Below, in pieces: positions 8,540-17,518 of a stretch of DNA of 36,360 nucleotides. This DNA is from Terriglobales bacterium (GTDB lineage Bacteria; Acidobacteriota; Terriglobia; Bryobacterales; Bryobacteraceae). Made by a program: the position numbers and the translations under genes. Under the pieces are notes generated by a model. That model searched no databases and had not been told where the DNA came from. It was given only the letters and a program-made list of their open reading frames with translations. Position 1 is the first letter of the stretch. Every line of letters starts with the position of its first letter. The stretch lies in assembly GCA_027485675.1 (NCBI GenBank), contig JAIXQP010000011.1, positions 1-36,360 on the forward strand. The letters run 5' to 3'.

Positions 8540-10956
8540 TCGGATTTTGCTCCTGCAGGGGAATTAGCCGACAACGTGGCGCGGCGCATTTGGAACGGCA
8601 AACTATTCACGATCTCTAAGACGAGCGCGGAAAACCGGTAGTTTCGAGCAGGGATCTTGGCGGCAATGGCCGCGACAACGGGCTTGTCATACCGCTCCAA
8701 GCCCCGGCCCAGGCCATAGGTCAGGAGCTTCTCCGTCATGCCCCGCACGAACGCGTTGCGATCCTCCTGCAACAGAGCCTTCAGTTCCGCCGGACCCTGA
8801 AAGCGCTTGCCGCTCGGCAGCTCGCCCGAAGGATCGATCGCGAAATCGCCATCCTGGGTCCGCCACGCCCCCACCGCGTTGAAGTTCTCGAGGCCAAAAC
8901 CCAACGGGTCCATGCGCGAATGGCACGATGCGCACGCCGGGTTCTTGCGATGCTCCTCCATCTGCCGCCGCAAGGAAAGGTTCTTCCCCGCCGTGCTCTC
9001 CTCGAGTGAAGGGACCGCGGGAGGGGGCGGCGGAGGCGGGGCGTTGAGCAGGTTCTCGAGGATCCACTTGCCCCGCAGAACCGGCGAGGTGCGCGTCGAA
9101 TAGGAGGAAACGGTGAGCACACTCCCATGCGCGAGAATGCCGCCACCTCGATTCATCTGGCTCATATCCACCCGGCGGAAATCGTGCCCCGTCACCCCCG
9201 GCACGCCATAGAAGCGGGCCAGCCGCTCATTCAGAAAGGTGTGTTTGGCGTCGAGAATATCCAGGATGCTTCCATCCTGCCGGATCATATCTTCGAGGAA
9301 CAGCTCCGTCTCACGACGCATGGAGAGCCGCAAACTGTCATCGAAGTCCGGGAACTTCTCGATGTCGGGCTTCATCGCGTCAATGTTCTTAAACTGCAGC
9401 CACTGCCCGGTAAAGTTCTCCACCAGGGCCGTCGCTTTCGGATCACGCAGCATACGGCGCACCTGGGCTTGCAGCATCGCCGGCTGCCGGAGTGTGCCGT
9501 TGTCCGCCGCCGCGCGCAGCGCCGGATCCGGCATCGTGCTCCACAAGAAGTACGAGAGGCGCGAGGCCAGCTCATGGTTATTGACCGGAGCAAACGGCTG
9601 CGTGGGGCCAGCCGGCCGGTCGCGTTCGATGCGGAACAGGAAATGGGGGGACACGAGCACCCCTTGCAAGGCCGCCGCGATGCCCTCTTCGAAACTGTCG
9701 CCGTGTTGCCGCGCCAGTTGATAGAGCTTCGCATGGGGCGCCACCTCCGCTGCGGTCACCGGCCGTCGAAACGCTCTGCGGGTGAAGTTGGTGACGATCG
9801 CTTGCGCACATGCCACGGTCTTGGCGGTGCAGACATAGATAGCGCGCCGGCTCGCGGCGGACGGACCCTCGGTCTGGGTAAATGGTCCGCCAATGTCGAT
9901 GGACTCGTATCGGTTGTCCACCCGGACTTCCACGCGGTCGACCTTGATCTTCGTGCCGTACTTGCGAAGCAACTCCTTATCGGCATCGGTCAACTGGCCC
10001 CGCGCGGCCGATAGCTTCATGTAGTTCGTCCGGGTGGACGGCTCCGGGCCTTTATACTTGGGCGGCAGCCCGTGATAGTTCTTAAGATAGGTCGCGCTCA
10101 GCAGATGCTCGCCGGCCGTAACCTTGGCGCGAACTTCGAGAACCTGGCCCTCGAGATCCGTTCCGTCGTATTCAAACGTCTGCACCAGCTTGTTGTCGAT
10201 GTAGAAGGCCGGCGTCACCGGCATCGTCTGATCCGGACGATGGCCGTTCATCACTAGCCGGAAGCTGTACTCCCCATCCACCGGGAACCGGTGCAGCACA
10301 TGAAAAGCGTGGTGCAACGCCAGGCCCGACTCGTCATAGTGGAAAAGGTCCTTGGGCAGGACCGGAATCCGCACCGGAGCCGAGTAATGAACCGAGGCCG
10401 GCTTCAACTTCTCCGGTCCGAAGATGGCCGCCCGCACCGCGCGTTCGGCGGCATACAGATACTTTTCCAAAAGAACGGGAGACAAACTTAAAGCGTCAGC
10501 AATGTTGTCAAAGCCGAACGCCGCCTCGTCGCTCGGGAAATCATCGGCCGGCCGGATATCCACCCCGAGCAGGTCGCGGATCGTGTTGTTGTACTCCGTC
10601 TTGTTTAACCGCCGGGCTGTGATGCGCCCAGGGTCCGGTTTGGCGGAGCGATCCTGCCGCGCGAACTCAGTCTCGAGGATCGTCGTGACGGTCTTCGAGT
10701 CGGCTGCCGGAGGTTTGGGGAAACCCGGGGGCGGCATCTCGCCCATCTTGATTTTGGCGACGACCTGCTCCCACGTCTCACGCGACTCGTCAAAGGACTC
10801 TGGCGTCGTCAGCTTCGCCAGATTGACATCGCCGTTCGCCAACGCGTTGTTATGACAGCCAACGCAGTTCTTCTTGACGAACGAAAACACGGGCGCAGGG
10901 TCTGCGCCCCAAGCAATTGCGGAAGCGAACAACGCCACTACGGCGACACGGCTCAC
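8536..10956 (-). CDS. DUF1592/DUF1587/DUF1588/DUF1585 cytochrome c-type protein, copy 1
   Basis: 806 residues starting at GTG 10956, with a GAGGTGG ribosome binding site. A short Sec signal precedes a planctomycete-type haem c domain with CVGCH at 31-35. The DUF1587-like segment (RRLNKTEYNNTIRDLLG) is at about 113-130, DUF1595/DUF1592-like regions at about 390-590 (LASRLSYFLWSTMPD; GQWLQFKNID), and the DUF1588 region at about 600-700. A second CASCH at 675-679 lies in CASCHSRMDPLGFGLENF, and a DUF1585-like end follows. Two covalent haems in the periplasm are expected. The family's role is not established; electron transfer with the coupled DUF1552 protein is a guess. It lies 45 bases downstream of sthA on the same strand, in an AT-richer gap that could carry its own promoter. 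Confidence 0.9.
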   Translation of the reverse strand: MSRVAVVALFASAIAWGADPAPVFSFVKKNCVGCHNNALANGDVNLAKLTTPESFDESRETWEQVVAKIKMGEMPPPGFPKPPAADSKTVTTILETEFARQDRSAKPDPGRITARRLNKTEYNNTIRDLLGVDIRPADDFPSDEAAFGFDNIADALSLSPVLLEKYLYAAERAVRAAIFGPEKLKPASVHYSAPVRIPVLPKDLFHYDESGLALHHAFHVLHRFPVDGEYSFRLVMNGHRPDQTMPVTPAFYIDNKLVQTFEYDGTDLEGQVLEVRAKVTAGEHLLSATYLKNYHGLPPKYKGPEPSTRTNYMKLSAARGQLTDADKELLRKYGTKIKVDRVEVRVDNRYESIDIGGPFTQTEGPSAASRRAIYVCTAKTVACAQAIVTNFTRRAFRRPVTAAEVAPHAKLYQLARQHGDSFEEGIAAALQGVLVSPHFLFRIERDRPAGPTQPFAPVNNHELASRLSYFLWSTMPDPALRAAADNGTLRQPAMLQAQVRRMLRDPKATALVENFTGQWLQFKNIDAMKPDIEKFPDFDDSLRLSMRRETELFLEDMIRQDGSILDILDAKHTFLNERLARFYGVPGVTGHDFRRVDMSQMNRGGGILAHGSVLTVSSYSTRTSPVLRGKWILENLLNAPPPPPPPAVPSLEESTAGKNLSLRRQMEEHRKNPACASCHSRMDPLGFGLENFNAVGAWRTQDGDFAIDPSGELPSGKRFQGPAELKALLQEDRNAFVRGMTEKLLTYGLGRGLERYDKPVVAAIAAKIPARNYRFSALVLEIVNSLPFQMRRATLSANSPAGAKSE

Positions 10957-11001
10957 GAGGATCCACCTCTATTAACAAACTATCACAAAGTTCGTGGCGT
11001 G

Positions 11002-12417
11002 CTATTGTCCAAGACGATTGATGCCATCGAATGCCGCTACTTTATAACATTCCGCCAGTGTCGGGTAGTTGAAAACCGTATTGATGAAGTAGTCGATCGA
11101 GCCGCCGAAGCTCAGTACCGCCTGTCCGATGTGGACGAGTTCGCTGGCCCCTTCTCCCATGATGTGGACGCCCAGCAGTTGTTTGGTCTCCTGGTGGAAG
11201 ATCAACTTGAGAATACCGATGGAGTCGCCGAGGATCTGGCCGCGAGCGATCTCCCGGTAGCGCGCTTTTCCAATCTCATAAGGGATGTTCGCTTTGGTGA
11301 GCTCCTCTTCGCTGCGCCCCACCATGGAAATCTCGGGAATCGTATAGATGCCGTAGGGAAACAGCGAGGGAACACTGGTGGCGGGTACCCCGAAGGCGTG
11401 GCAGGCGGCCAGGCGGCCCTGCTCCATGGACGTCGAGGCCAGGCTAGGAAACCCGATGACGTCCCCCACCGCGTAGATGTTCGGGACCGAGGTCTGATAG
11501 TGGGAGTTCACCTTGATCCGGCCGCGGTCATCCGCGGCAAGTCCGGCCGCTTCGAGACTTAGCTTGCCGGTGTTGCCGGTCCGGCCAATGCTATAGAGCA
11601 ACTTCTCGGCAATCACCTGCTTACCGCTCGCCAGATGGATCTTGACGCGCTTGCCATGTTCGTCTTCGAACTTCTCAATCTCGGCCACATCTTCACCCAG
11701 ACGCAGCGTCACCCGGTTCTCCCGCATGTGATAGGCCAGGGAATCGGCGATCTCATCGTCGATGAAATCGAGCAGAATCGGCCGCTTATCAATGAGCGTC
11801 ACGCGCACGCCGAGCGTCGAAAAGATCGTCGTGTACTCGGTGCCGATGACCCCGGCGCCCACAATCGCCAGCGTTTTGGGCAACTGATCAAGGGTCAGAA
11901 TCTCATCGCTCGTGAAGATTTCGGTGCCGTCGAAATCGATGTTGTCGCCCCGCGTCGCCGTCGTGCCCACCGCGACGATGATCTTTTCGGCGGTCAGATC
12001 CTGGTGCCCGTGGCCATCCACACTGAGCACGCGGATGCAGTGCGGACTCACGAAGCTCGCCGTGCCGAGCATCATATCGACGCCATTGCGCTGCAACTGG
12101 TGGCGCGAAATGTCCTGCTCATGCTTGATCACATGCGTCGTTCGGAACAACAGATCCTGCATGGTGATGTTCTGCTTCACGGAGTAGGAGGAGCCGTAGA
12201 AGCCCTTCTCGCGGTAGCCCGAGAGATGCAGCACGGCTTCGCGCAGCGTCTTGCTGGGTATCGTTCCGGTGTTGATGCAAGCGCCGCCCACGACGGCCTT
12301 CTTCTCGATCAACGCCACGCGCTTTTCGAGCTTGGCCGCCTGAATCGCTGCCCGTTGCCCACCGGGACCGGATCCGATCACGACCAAATCATAGTCAAAT
12401 TCGCTGGTCCGAAGCAT
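11002..12417 (-). CDS. sthA: Soluble NAD(P)+ transhydrogenase
   Basis: 471 residues, close to the usual 465-470. This cytoplasmic FAD enzyme passes hydride between NADPH and NAD+, normally draining excess NADPH. The FAD-binding GSGPGG lies at 15-20. At the position of the redox disulphide of related reductases it reads GACINTGTIPSK: Cys47 is present but the second cysteine is Thr52. That loss separates transhydrogenases from lipoamide dehydrogenase and mercuric reductase. The NAD-binding VGAGVIGTEY and the C-terminal dimerisation domain are intact. The gene diverges from the photolyase-like gene. A GATAAT box only five bases before the ATG suggests a leaderless transcript. Confidence 0.92.
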   Translation of the reverse strand: MLRTSEFDYDLVVIGSGPGGQRAAIQAAKLEKRVALIEKKAVVGGACINTGTIPSKTLREAVLHLSGYREKGFYGSSYSVKQNITMQDLLFRTTHVIKHEQDISRHQLQRNGVDMMLGTASFVSPHCIRVLSVDGHGHQDLTAEKIIVAVGTTATRGDNIDFDGTEIFTSDEILTLDQLPKTLAIVGAGVIGTEYTTIFSTLGVRVTLIDKRPILLDFIDDEIADSLAYHMRENRVTLRLGEDVAEIEKFEDEHGKRVKIHLASGKQVIAEKLLYSIGRTGNTGKLSLEAAGLAADDRGRIKVNSHYQTSVPNIYAVGDVIGFPSLASTSMEQGRLAACHAFGVPATSVPSLFPYGIYTIPEISMVGRSEEELTKANIPYEIGKARYREIARGQILGDSIGILKLIFHQETKQLLGVHIMGEGASELVHIGQAVLSFGGSIDYFINTVFNYPTLAECYKVAAFDGINRLGQ

Positions 12418-12422
12418 ATTCT

Positions 12423-12451
12423 ATTATCCCTATCGGCCTACCCCCTGTCTT
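12423..12451 (-). promoter_or_regulatory. Promoter of sthA, probably leaderless
   Basis: On the minus strand AAGACA (12451-12446) and GATAAT (12428-12423) are separated by 17 bases, matching sigma-70 spacing. Only five bases separate GATAAT from the sthA ATG at 12417, so transcription should start at or within the start codon. No ribosome binding site can fit. Confidence 0.55.
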
Positions 12452-12519
12452 GGCATAGGTAGGATTTGCCGGAGTTGATTCTCAACAACTTCTCGTCGTC
12501 TCGAAGTATCCATTCGAAA

Positions 12520-13875
12520 GTGCTGCAAGTTGTCTGGCTGAAACGGGATTTGAGGAGCCGCGACCATGCGCCGCTGTTTGAAGCCGCGCAGCGGGGCCCG
12601 GTGCTCCCTTTGTACGTCTACGAGCCTTCTCTCTGGTCGGCGCCGGACGCGGCGCCGCGACATTGGAACTTCGTCGCCGAAAGCCTACAGGATCTGCGGC
12701 GCAGGCTCCCGGTGGTGGTCCGCGTTGGCGAAGTGTTGCCGGTGCTTGAAGAGATTCGGCGAACATACGGCATCGCCGGGCTGTGGGCGCACGAGGAGAC
12801 GACGAACTGGATGGCTTACCAACGGGACCGGGCGGTCCGGCGCTGGGCGCGAGAGGCGGGAGTTCCGTTCACGGAGTTGCCGGGTTCCGGGGTGGTGCGG
12901 CGGCTCCGCAGCCGGAATGGCTGGGCGGCCGCCTGGGAGACCTTGATGGGGGCGACGCCGGTGCCGGAGGTTTCGGGGTTTGCCGCGGTGCCGGGTATGG
13001 CGCTGGGTGATTTGCCGCGCGCATCCGCGGCACTGCAGCAGGGCGGGGAATCGGCCGCCTGGGAGACCCTCGAAAGCTTTCTCCATCAACGAGGGCGGAA
13101 CTATTCGAAGGAGCTATCGAGCCCCCTCACCGCCTTCGACGCCTGTTCCCGCATCAGCGCGCACCTGGCCTGGGGCACCCTCTCGATGCGCGAAACCGTG
13201 CAGGCGACGCGGCGGCGCATGGAGGCCGCCCCGGAGTGGAAGCGGCCGCTGCGGGCCTTCGATGCGCGGTTGCATTGGCGGAGCCACTTCATGCAGAAGA
13301 TAGAAGACGAGCCGCAGATTGAGTTTCGCAACTTCGTGACCGCGTTTGACGGTATGCGGGAGCCGCACTGGAACGACGAGTATTTCGCCGCCTGGTGCGA
13401 GGGGCGCACCGGCTATGGGATGGTGGACGCCTGCATGCGCGCCCTGCGGGCCACCGGCTGGATCAACTTCCGGATGCGGGCGATGCTGGTCTCCTTTGCC
13501 AGCTATCATCTGTGGCTGCACTGGCCGAAGCCGGCGGCCTTTTTGGCGCAACAGTTTACGGACTATGAGCCGGGGATCCATTACTCCCAGTTCCAAATGC
13601 AGTCCGGGACGACGGGGATCAACACGCTGCGGATCTATAGCCCGGACAAGCAGGCTGAGGATCACGACCCGGACGGCGAATTTGTGCGGCGCTGGGTGCC
13701 GGAGGGGGTGGGGCCGCGCATCGTCGAGCATGCCGCGGCATACAAACTGGCGCGGGCGAGGATGGCTGAATTCCGGCGGCAGCCGGAGATGCGGGCGCAG
13801 GCTAAAGCGGTACAGGTGAAGCACGGAAGCCGAAAGAAGCCGGCCGCCCGGCCGCGGCAGCAGAGTCTGTTCTGA
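12520..13875 (+). CDS. Photolyase/cryptochrome family flavoprotein
   Basis: The frame is open from TTG 12466, but family similarity begins at VLQVVWLKRDLRSRDHAPLF, so I take GTG 12520 (451 residues); the start is uncertain and no good ribosome binding site is visible. The N-terminal alpha/beta domain (about 1-130) has WLKRDLR and LPLYVYEPSLW. The C-terminal FAD domain has SSPLTAFDACSRISAHLAWG, TGYGMVDACMRALRATGW, NFRMRAMLVSFASYHLWLHW and a late FVRRWVPE. These match the order of motifs in light-dependent DNA repair enzymes that split pyrimidine dimers using FADH-. The N-R-R motif near the flavin reads NFRMR, so substrate class (CPD repair, 6-4 repair or sensory) cannot be fixed. It diverges from sthA; a basic, Pro-rich tail ends the protein. 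Confidence 0.85.
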   Translation: MLQVVWLKRDLRSRDHAPLFEAAQRGPVLPLYVYEPSLWSAPDAAPRHWNFVAESLQDLRRRLPVVVRVGEVLPVLEEIRRTYGIAGLWAHEETTNWMAYQRDRAVRRWAREAGVPFTELPGSGVVRRLRSRNGWAAAWETLMGATPVPEVSGFAAVPGMALGDLPRASAALQQGGESAAWETLESFLHQRGRNYSKELSSPLTAFDACSRISAHLAWGTLSMRETVQATRRRMEAAPEWKRPLRAFDARLHWRSHFMQKIEDEPQIEFRNFVTAFDGMREPHWNDEYFAAWCEGRTGYGMVDACMRALRATGWINFRMRAMLVSFASYHLWLHWPKPAAFLAQQFTDYEPGIHYSQFQMQSGTTGINTLRIYSPDKQAEDHDPDGEFVRRWVPEGVGPRIVEHAAAYKLARARMAEFRRQPEMRAQAKAVQVKHGSRKKPAARPRQQSLF

Positions 13876-13910
13876 AGCTAAGTGATAGGTAAAAAAGCAC
13901 TTCGGCTCCC

Positions 13911-13937
13911 TTGTGGTTTTTCTGAACAAAACCACAA
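13911..13937. terminator. Perfect 10-bp inverted repeat between the photolyase gene and nrdA
   Basis: TTGTGGTTTT at 13911-13920 is followed by seven bases and then its exact complement AAAACCACAA at 13928-13937. It lies 35 bases after the photolyase-like stop and just before the nrdA -35 element. It may end photolyase transcription, although no T-run follows on the plus strand, or serve as an operator for the RNR genes. The repeat is certain; its role is not. Confidence 0.6.
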
Positions 13938-13944
13938 TTAGTTG

Positions 13945-13974
13945 TTGACCTAAGGCGAAACACCACTGTATTCT
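13945..13974 (+). promoter_or_regulatory. Promoter for nrdAB
   Basis: TTGACC at 13945-13950 and TATTCT at 13969-13974 are 18 bases apart, a fair sigma-70 match. Transcription from here would produce a leader of about 105 bases before the preferred nrdA start, containing two hairpins. A partial NrdR-box-like sequence (CCACAATTAGTTGT, within 13932-13945) touches the -35; the second box expected for NrdR is not convincing. Confidence 0.5.
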
Positions 13975-13987
13975 GTAGGTCGGTAGC

Positions 13988-14062
13988 GCGAAACGCCGGT
14001 TTCGCTGGTCTTGTCAACTGTTACCCGGACCGCATCGTTGTCCAACGATGAGCCGGGCTTTT
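13988..14062 (+). promoter_or_regulatory. Structured nrdA leader with terminator-like second hairpin
   Basis: Hairpin one is GCGAAAC (13988-13994) paired with GTTTCGC (13999-14005) around GCCG. Hairpin two is a two-part stem: CCCGG (14024-14028) with CCGGG (14053-14057) outside, and CATCGTT (14033-14039) with AACGATG (14044-14050) inside. It is followed by CTTTT, so it resembles an intrinsic terminator placed before a ribonucleotide reductase gene. The first possible nrdA ATG (14048) is buried in the 3' arm. Attenuation or start-site masking is possible; the structure is seen, the function inferred. Confidence 0.5.
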
Positions 14063-14086
14063 CTGTCTACTGTCCCCGGGGAAATC

Positions 14087-16495
14087 ATGGCTAGTATCGC
14101 TTCGAAGATGTCGTCCGTCCCACCTCCGCAACCCGCCGCCGAGCAGGAGTTGTTTCCAGGAATCCGTCCTCAGACGCCGGAAACCGCCATGCGGGTTAAG
14201 AAACGTAACGGGTCGTTCGAACCGGTACACGTGGAAAAGATCATTCGGGCGGTGCAGCGGTGCGCAGCTGGATTGACGCAGGTGGATCCGATGCGGATCG
14301 CGACCAAGACCATCGGCGGGCTCTATGACGGCTCGTCGACCCGAGAACTCGACCAGCTCTCGATTCAGACGGCGGCGTCGCTGATTTCCGAAGAGCCGGA
14401 GTATTCGCGGCTGGCGGCGCGGCTGCTGGCGAACTTCATCGAAAAAGAGGTCGCCAACCAAAACATCTACTCGTTCTCGCAGTCGATTGATCACGGGTAC
14501 CGGTTCGGCCTCGTGAGCGAGTCGACGTACAAGTTCGTTAATGATAACGCCCGCAAGCTGAATAGCTGCCTGGAAGAGCGGAACACGGATCTATTTGAGT
14601 ATTTCGGCATCCGCACGGTGTACGACCGGTATCTGCTGAAGAGCCCGGAGAGCCGCGACGTCATTGAGACGCCGCAGTACTTCTTCCTCCGCGTCGCCTG
14701 CGGCCTGTCGCAGAACGTGCAGGAGGCGATCGAGTTCTACCGGCTGATTTCGGCGCACGACTACATGCCGAGTTCGCCGACGCTGTTTAACTCCGGCACC
14801 TCGCACCCGCAGATGTCCTCCTGCTACCTGCTCGATTCCCCGCAGGACGAGCTCGAGTCGATCTACGACCGGTACAAAGACGTCGCGATGCTATCGAAGT
14901 TTGCCGGAGGCATCGGCTTGGCCTACCACCGGATTCGGGCGCGGGGATCGCTGATCAAGGGGACCAACGGGCGGTCGAACGGCATTGTGCCGTGGTTGAA
15001 GACGCTCGATTCCTCGGTTTCCGCCGTCAATCAGGGCGGTAAGCGCAAGGGCGCGGCCTGCGTGTACCTGGAGCCTTGGCACGCCGACATTGAAGAGTTT
15101 CTGGAGTTGCGGGACAACACCGGCGACGAAGCGCGGCGCACCTACAACCTGAACCTCGCCAACTGGATTCCGGATCTGTTCATGAAGCGGCTGGAGGCGG
15201 ACGGCGTATGGTCGTTGTTCGACCCGAAAGCCGTGCCCCATTTCCCCGATTTGTACGGCGAGGAGTTCGAGAAGGCGTACGAGGAGGCCGAAGCGCAGGG
15301 GATGTTCATGCGCCAGGTGAAGGCACGCGACCTGTACGCCCGGATGATGAAGACGCTGGCCGAGACGGGCAACGGCTGGATGACCTTTAAGGACTCCTGC
15401 AACCAGAAGTCGAATCAGACCGGACTGCAGCATAACGTGGTGCACCTGTCGAATTTGTGCACGGAGATCACCGAGGTGACGCACCATGCCGAGACGGCGG
15501 TGTGCAATCTGGGTTCGATCAATCTGGCGCGGTATCTGACGCCGGAGGGGACTTTCGATTTCGAGAAGCTGGGGCGGAACGTTCGCCTGGCGGTGCGCTT
15601 CCTCGATAAGGTGATCGACATCAACTACTACCCGACAAGCGGGGCCGAGGTCTCGAACCGCAAATGGCGTCCGGTGGGCTTGGGTTTGATGGGGTTGCAG
15701 GACCTGTTCTTCCAACTCCGGCTGCCGTTCGACTCGCCGGAGGCGCGGACGCTGTCGAAGCGCATTCAGGAAGACATCTACTTCCACGCGCTTGAAACCA
15801 CGGTCGGCTTGGCGGAGGAGTACGGTCCGCACGTGAACTTCCACGAGACGCGCGCCGCCAAGGGCCAGTTCCAGTTTGAGTTGTGGGGCGTGCAGCCGGA
15901 GGTCCGGGAGCGTTGGGATGCGCTGCGGCCGAGGATGATGAAGTCGGGCATGCGGAATTCGCTGCTGCTCGCCATTGCGCCGACGGCGACCATTGCCTCG
16001 ATTGTCGGCTCCTATGAGTGTATTGAGCCGCAGATTTCGAACCTGTTCAAGCGCGAGACGCTTTCGGGCGACTTTGTCCAGATTAACCGGTACCTCGTCA
16101 ATGAGCTGAAAGCGCTCGGGATGTGGAACGAGCACATGCGCAACCGGATTAAAATGGGCGAAGGGTCGATCCAGGCGGTCGAGGAGATTCCGGAGGAGCT
16201 GAAACAGATCTACCGGACGGTATGGGAAGTGCCGATGCGCTCCCTGATCGATATGGCGGCCGACCGGTCGCCGTATATTGACCAGAGCCAGTCGTTGAAC
16301 CTGTTCATTGAAAGCCCGACCATTGGTAAAGTCTCCTCCATGTATATGTATGCGTGGAAGAAGGGTTTGAAAACAACCTACTACCTGCGGTCCCGTCCGG
16401 CATCCAAGATATCTAAGGCGACAGTTCCAGTAACTCCGGCGGCGGCGGTGGCCTGCTCGCTCGAGAATCCTGACAGCTGCGAAGCCTGCCAATAA
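14087..16495 (+). CDS. nrdA: Ribonucleoside-diphosphate reductase, alpha (large) subunit, class I
   Basis: I prefer ATG 14087 (802 residues), preceded by GGGGAA, over ATG 14048, which lies inside a leader hairpin. The enzyme reduces ribonucleoside diphosphates to deoxyribonucleotides in the cytoplasm. An ATP-cone (KKRNGSFEPVHVEKI) at about 36-130 implies allosteric activity control. Active-site residues are visible: Cys246 (SSCYLL), the N-x-C-x-E set Asn456/Cys458/Glu460 carrying the thiyl radical, and Cys473 (AVCNLGSINL) as partner of Cys246. Radical-transfer tyrosines 765-766 (TTYYLRS) are present, and the C-terminal shuttle pair Cys798/Cys801 (CEAC). It is followed after 24 bases by nrdB, making a complete aerobic RNR. 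Confidence 0.95.
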   Translation: MASIASKMSSVPPPQPAAEQELFPGIRPQTPETAMRVKKRNGSFEPVHVEKIIRAVQRCAAGLTQVDPMRIATKTIGGLYDGSSTRELDQLSIQTAASLISEEPEYSRLAARLLANFIEKEVANQNIYSFSQSIDHGYRFGLVSESTYKFVNDNARKLNSCLEERNTDLFEYFGIRTVYDRYLLKSPESRDVIETPQYFFLRVACGLSQNVQEAIEFYRLISAHDYMPSSPTLFNSGTSHPQMSSCYLLDSPQDELESIYDRYKDVAMLSKFAGGIGLAYHRIRARGSLIKGTNGRSNGIVPWLKTLDSSVSAVNQGGKRKGAACVYLEPWHADIEEFLELRDNTGDEARRTYNLNLANWIPDLFMKRLEADGVWSLFDPKAVPHFPDLYGEEFEKAYEEAEAQGMFMRQVKARDLYARMMKTLAETGNGWMTFKDSCNQKSNQTGLQHNVVHLSNLCTEITEVTHHAETAVCNLGSINLARYLTPEGTFDFEKLGRNVRLAVRFLDKVIDINYYPTSGAEVSNRKWRPVGLGLMGLQDLFFQLRLPFDSPEARTLSKRIQEDIYFHALETTVGLAEEYGPHVNFHETRAAKGQFQFELWGVQPEVRERWDALRPRMMKSGMRNSLLLAIAPTATIASIVGSYECIEPQISNLFKRETLSGDFVQINRYLVNELKALGMWNEHMRNRIKMGEGSIQAVEEIPEELKQIYRTVWEVPMRSLIDMAADRSPYIDQSQSLNLFIESPTIGKVSSMYMYAWKKGLKTTYYLRSRPASKISKATVPVTPAAAVACSLENPDSCEACQ

Positions 16496-16519
16496 TCCGC
16501 ATTTAAAGAGTAATAGGCA

Positions 16520-17518
16520 ATGATTCTCGATCCTGGATTTGATTTAACGCTTCGTCCCATGAAGTACCCGGTCTTCTACGATATGTACAAGACCGGCATC
16601 AAAAACACCTGGACGGTGGAAGAGGTTGACTTTTCGACGGACGTGACCGACCTCCGTCAGAAGATGAACCCGGCGGAGCAGCACCTGATCAAACGGCTGG
16701 TGGCGTTTTTCGCCACCGGCGATTCGATTGTCGGCAATAACCTGGTTCTGAACCTGTATAAGCACATCAACTCGCCCGAGGCGCGGATGTATCTCTCGCG
16801 CCAACTGTACGAGGAGGCGGTGCACGTTCAGTTCTATCTCACGCTGCTGGATACCTACATTCCGGACCCGAACGAGCGCGCCGCGGCGTTTTCGGCCGTC
16901 GAGAACATTCCTTCGATCAAGGCCAAAGCCGATTTCTGCTTCAAATGGATCGACTCCATCAACGAGATGGATTCGATTCAGTCCGAAGCGGACATGAAGA
17001 ACTTCCTGCTGAACCTTTCCTGCTTTGCCTGCTGCATCGAAGGGATGTTCTTCTTCGCGGCGTTTGCTTACGTCTATTTCCTCCGCTCGCGGGGATTGCT
17101 GCAGGGGTTGGCCACGGGGACCAACTGGGTGTTCCGCGACGAGAGCGCGCACATCGACTTTGCGCTCGAGGTGATCAACACGGTGCGGCGGGAGCGCCCG
17201 CATCTGTTCGATGCGGACTACGAGGCGCGCGTGAAGGAGATGATCCGGGACGCCGTGGAGTGCGAAGCGCTCTTTGCGGAAGACACGTTGGGCGGCGGGG
17301 TTTCCGGGATGTCGATTCCCTCCATGCGGCAGTATCTGCAGTACATCGCGGATCGCCGGTTGGTGTCGCTGGGGATTCAGCCGATCTATGGCTCGAAGAA
17401 CCCGTTCGACTTCATGGAACTGCAGGACGTGCAGGAGTTGACCAACTTCTTCGAGCGGCGCGTTTCCGCCTACCAGACGGCGGTATCGGGTGAGGTCGGC
17501 TTCGCCGACGACTTCTAA
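16520..17518 (+). CDS. nrdB: Ribonucleoside-diphosphate reductase, beta (small) subunit
   Basis: 332 residues. This subunit houses the dinuclear metal site and radical. All expected ligands are visible: Asp68 (GDSIVGNN), Glu99 and His102 (EEAVHVQFY), Glu174 (IEGMFFF), Glu208 and His211 (DESAHIDF). Tyr106, four residues after His102, is at the position of the stable tyrosyl radical of class Ia/Ib enzymes, so this is not a tyrosine-less class Ic protein. The nrdA ATP-cone and the lack of nrdI/nrdH neighbours favour class Ia with a di-iron centre, though the metal cannot be read from sequence. The ribosome binding site (AAAGAG) is weak. The stop overlaps the next start by one base. Confidence 0.95.
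   Translation: MILDPGFDLTLRPMKYPVFYDMYKTGIKNTWTVEEVDFSTDVTDLRQKMNPAEQHLIKRLVAFFATGDSIVGNNLVLNLYKHINSPEARMYLSRQLYEEAVHVQFYLTLLDTYIPDPNERAAAFSAVENIPSIKAKADFCFKWIDSINEMDSIQSEADMKNFLLNLSCFACCIEGMFFFAAFAYVYFLRSRGLLQGLATGTNWVFRDESAHIDFALEVINTVRRERPHLFDADYEARVKEMIRDAVECEALFAEDTLGGGVSGMSIPSMRQYLQYIADRRLVSLGIQPIYGSKNPFDFMELQDVQELTNFFERRVSAYQTAVSGEVGFADDF

Noticed and set aside
13981-14062. tRNA or cobalamin riboswitch before nrdA
   Set aside because: No cloverleaf or T-loop sequence and no conserved B12-box pattern could be found; only simple hairpins are present.
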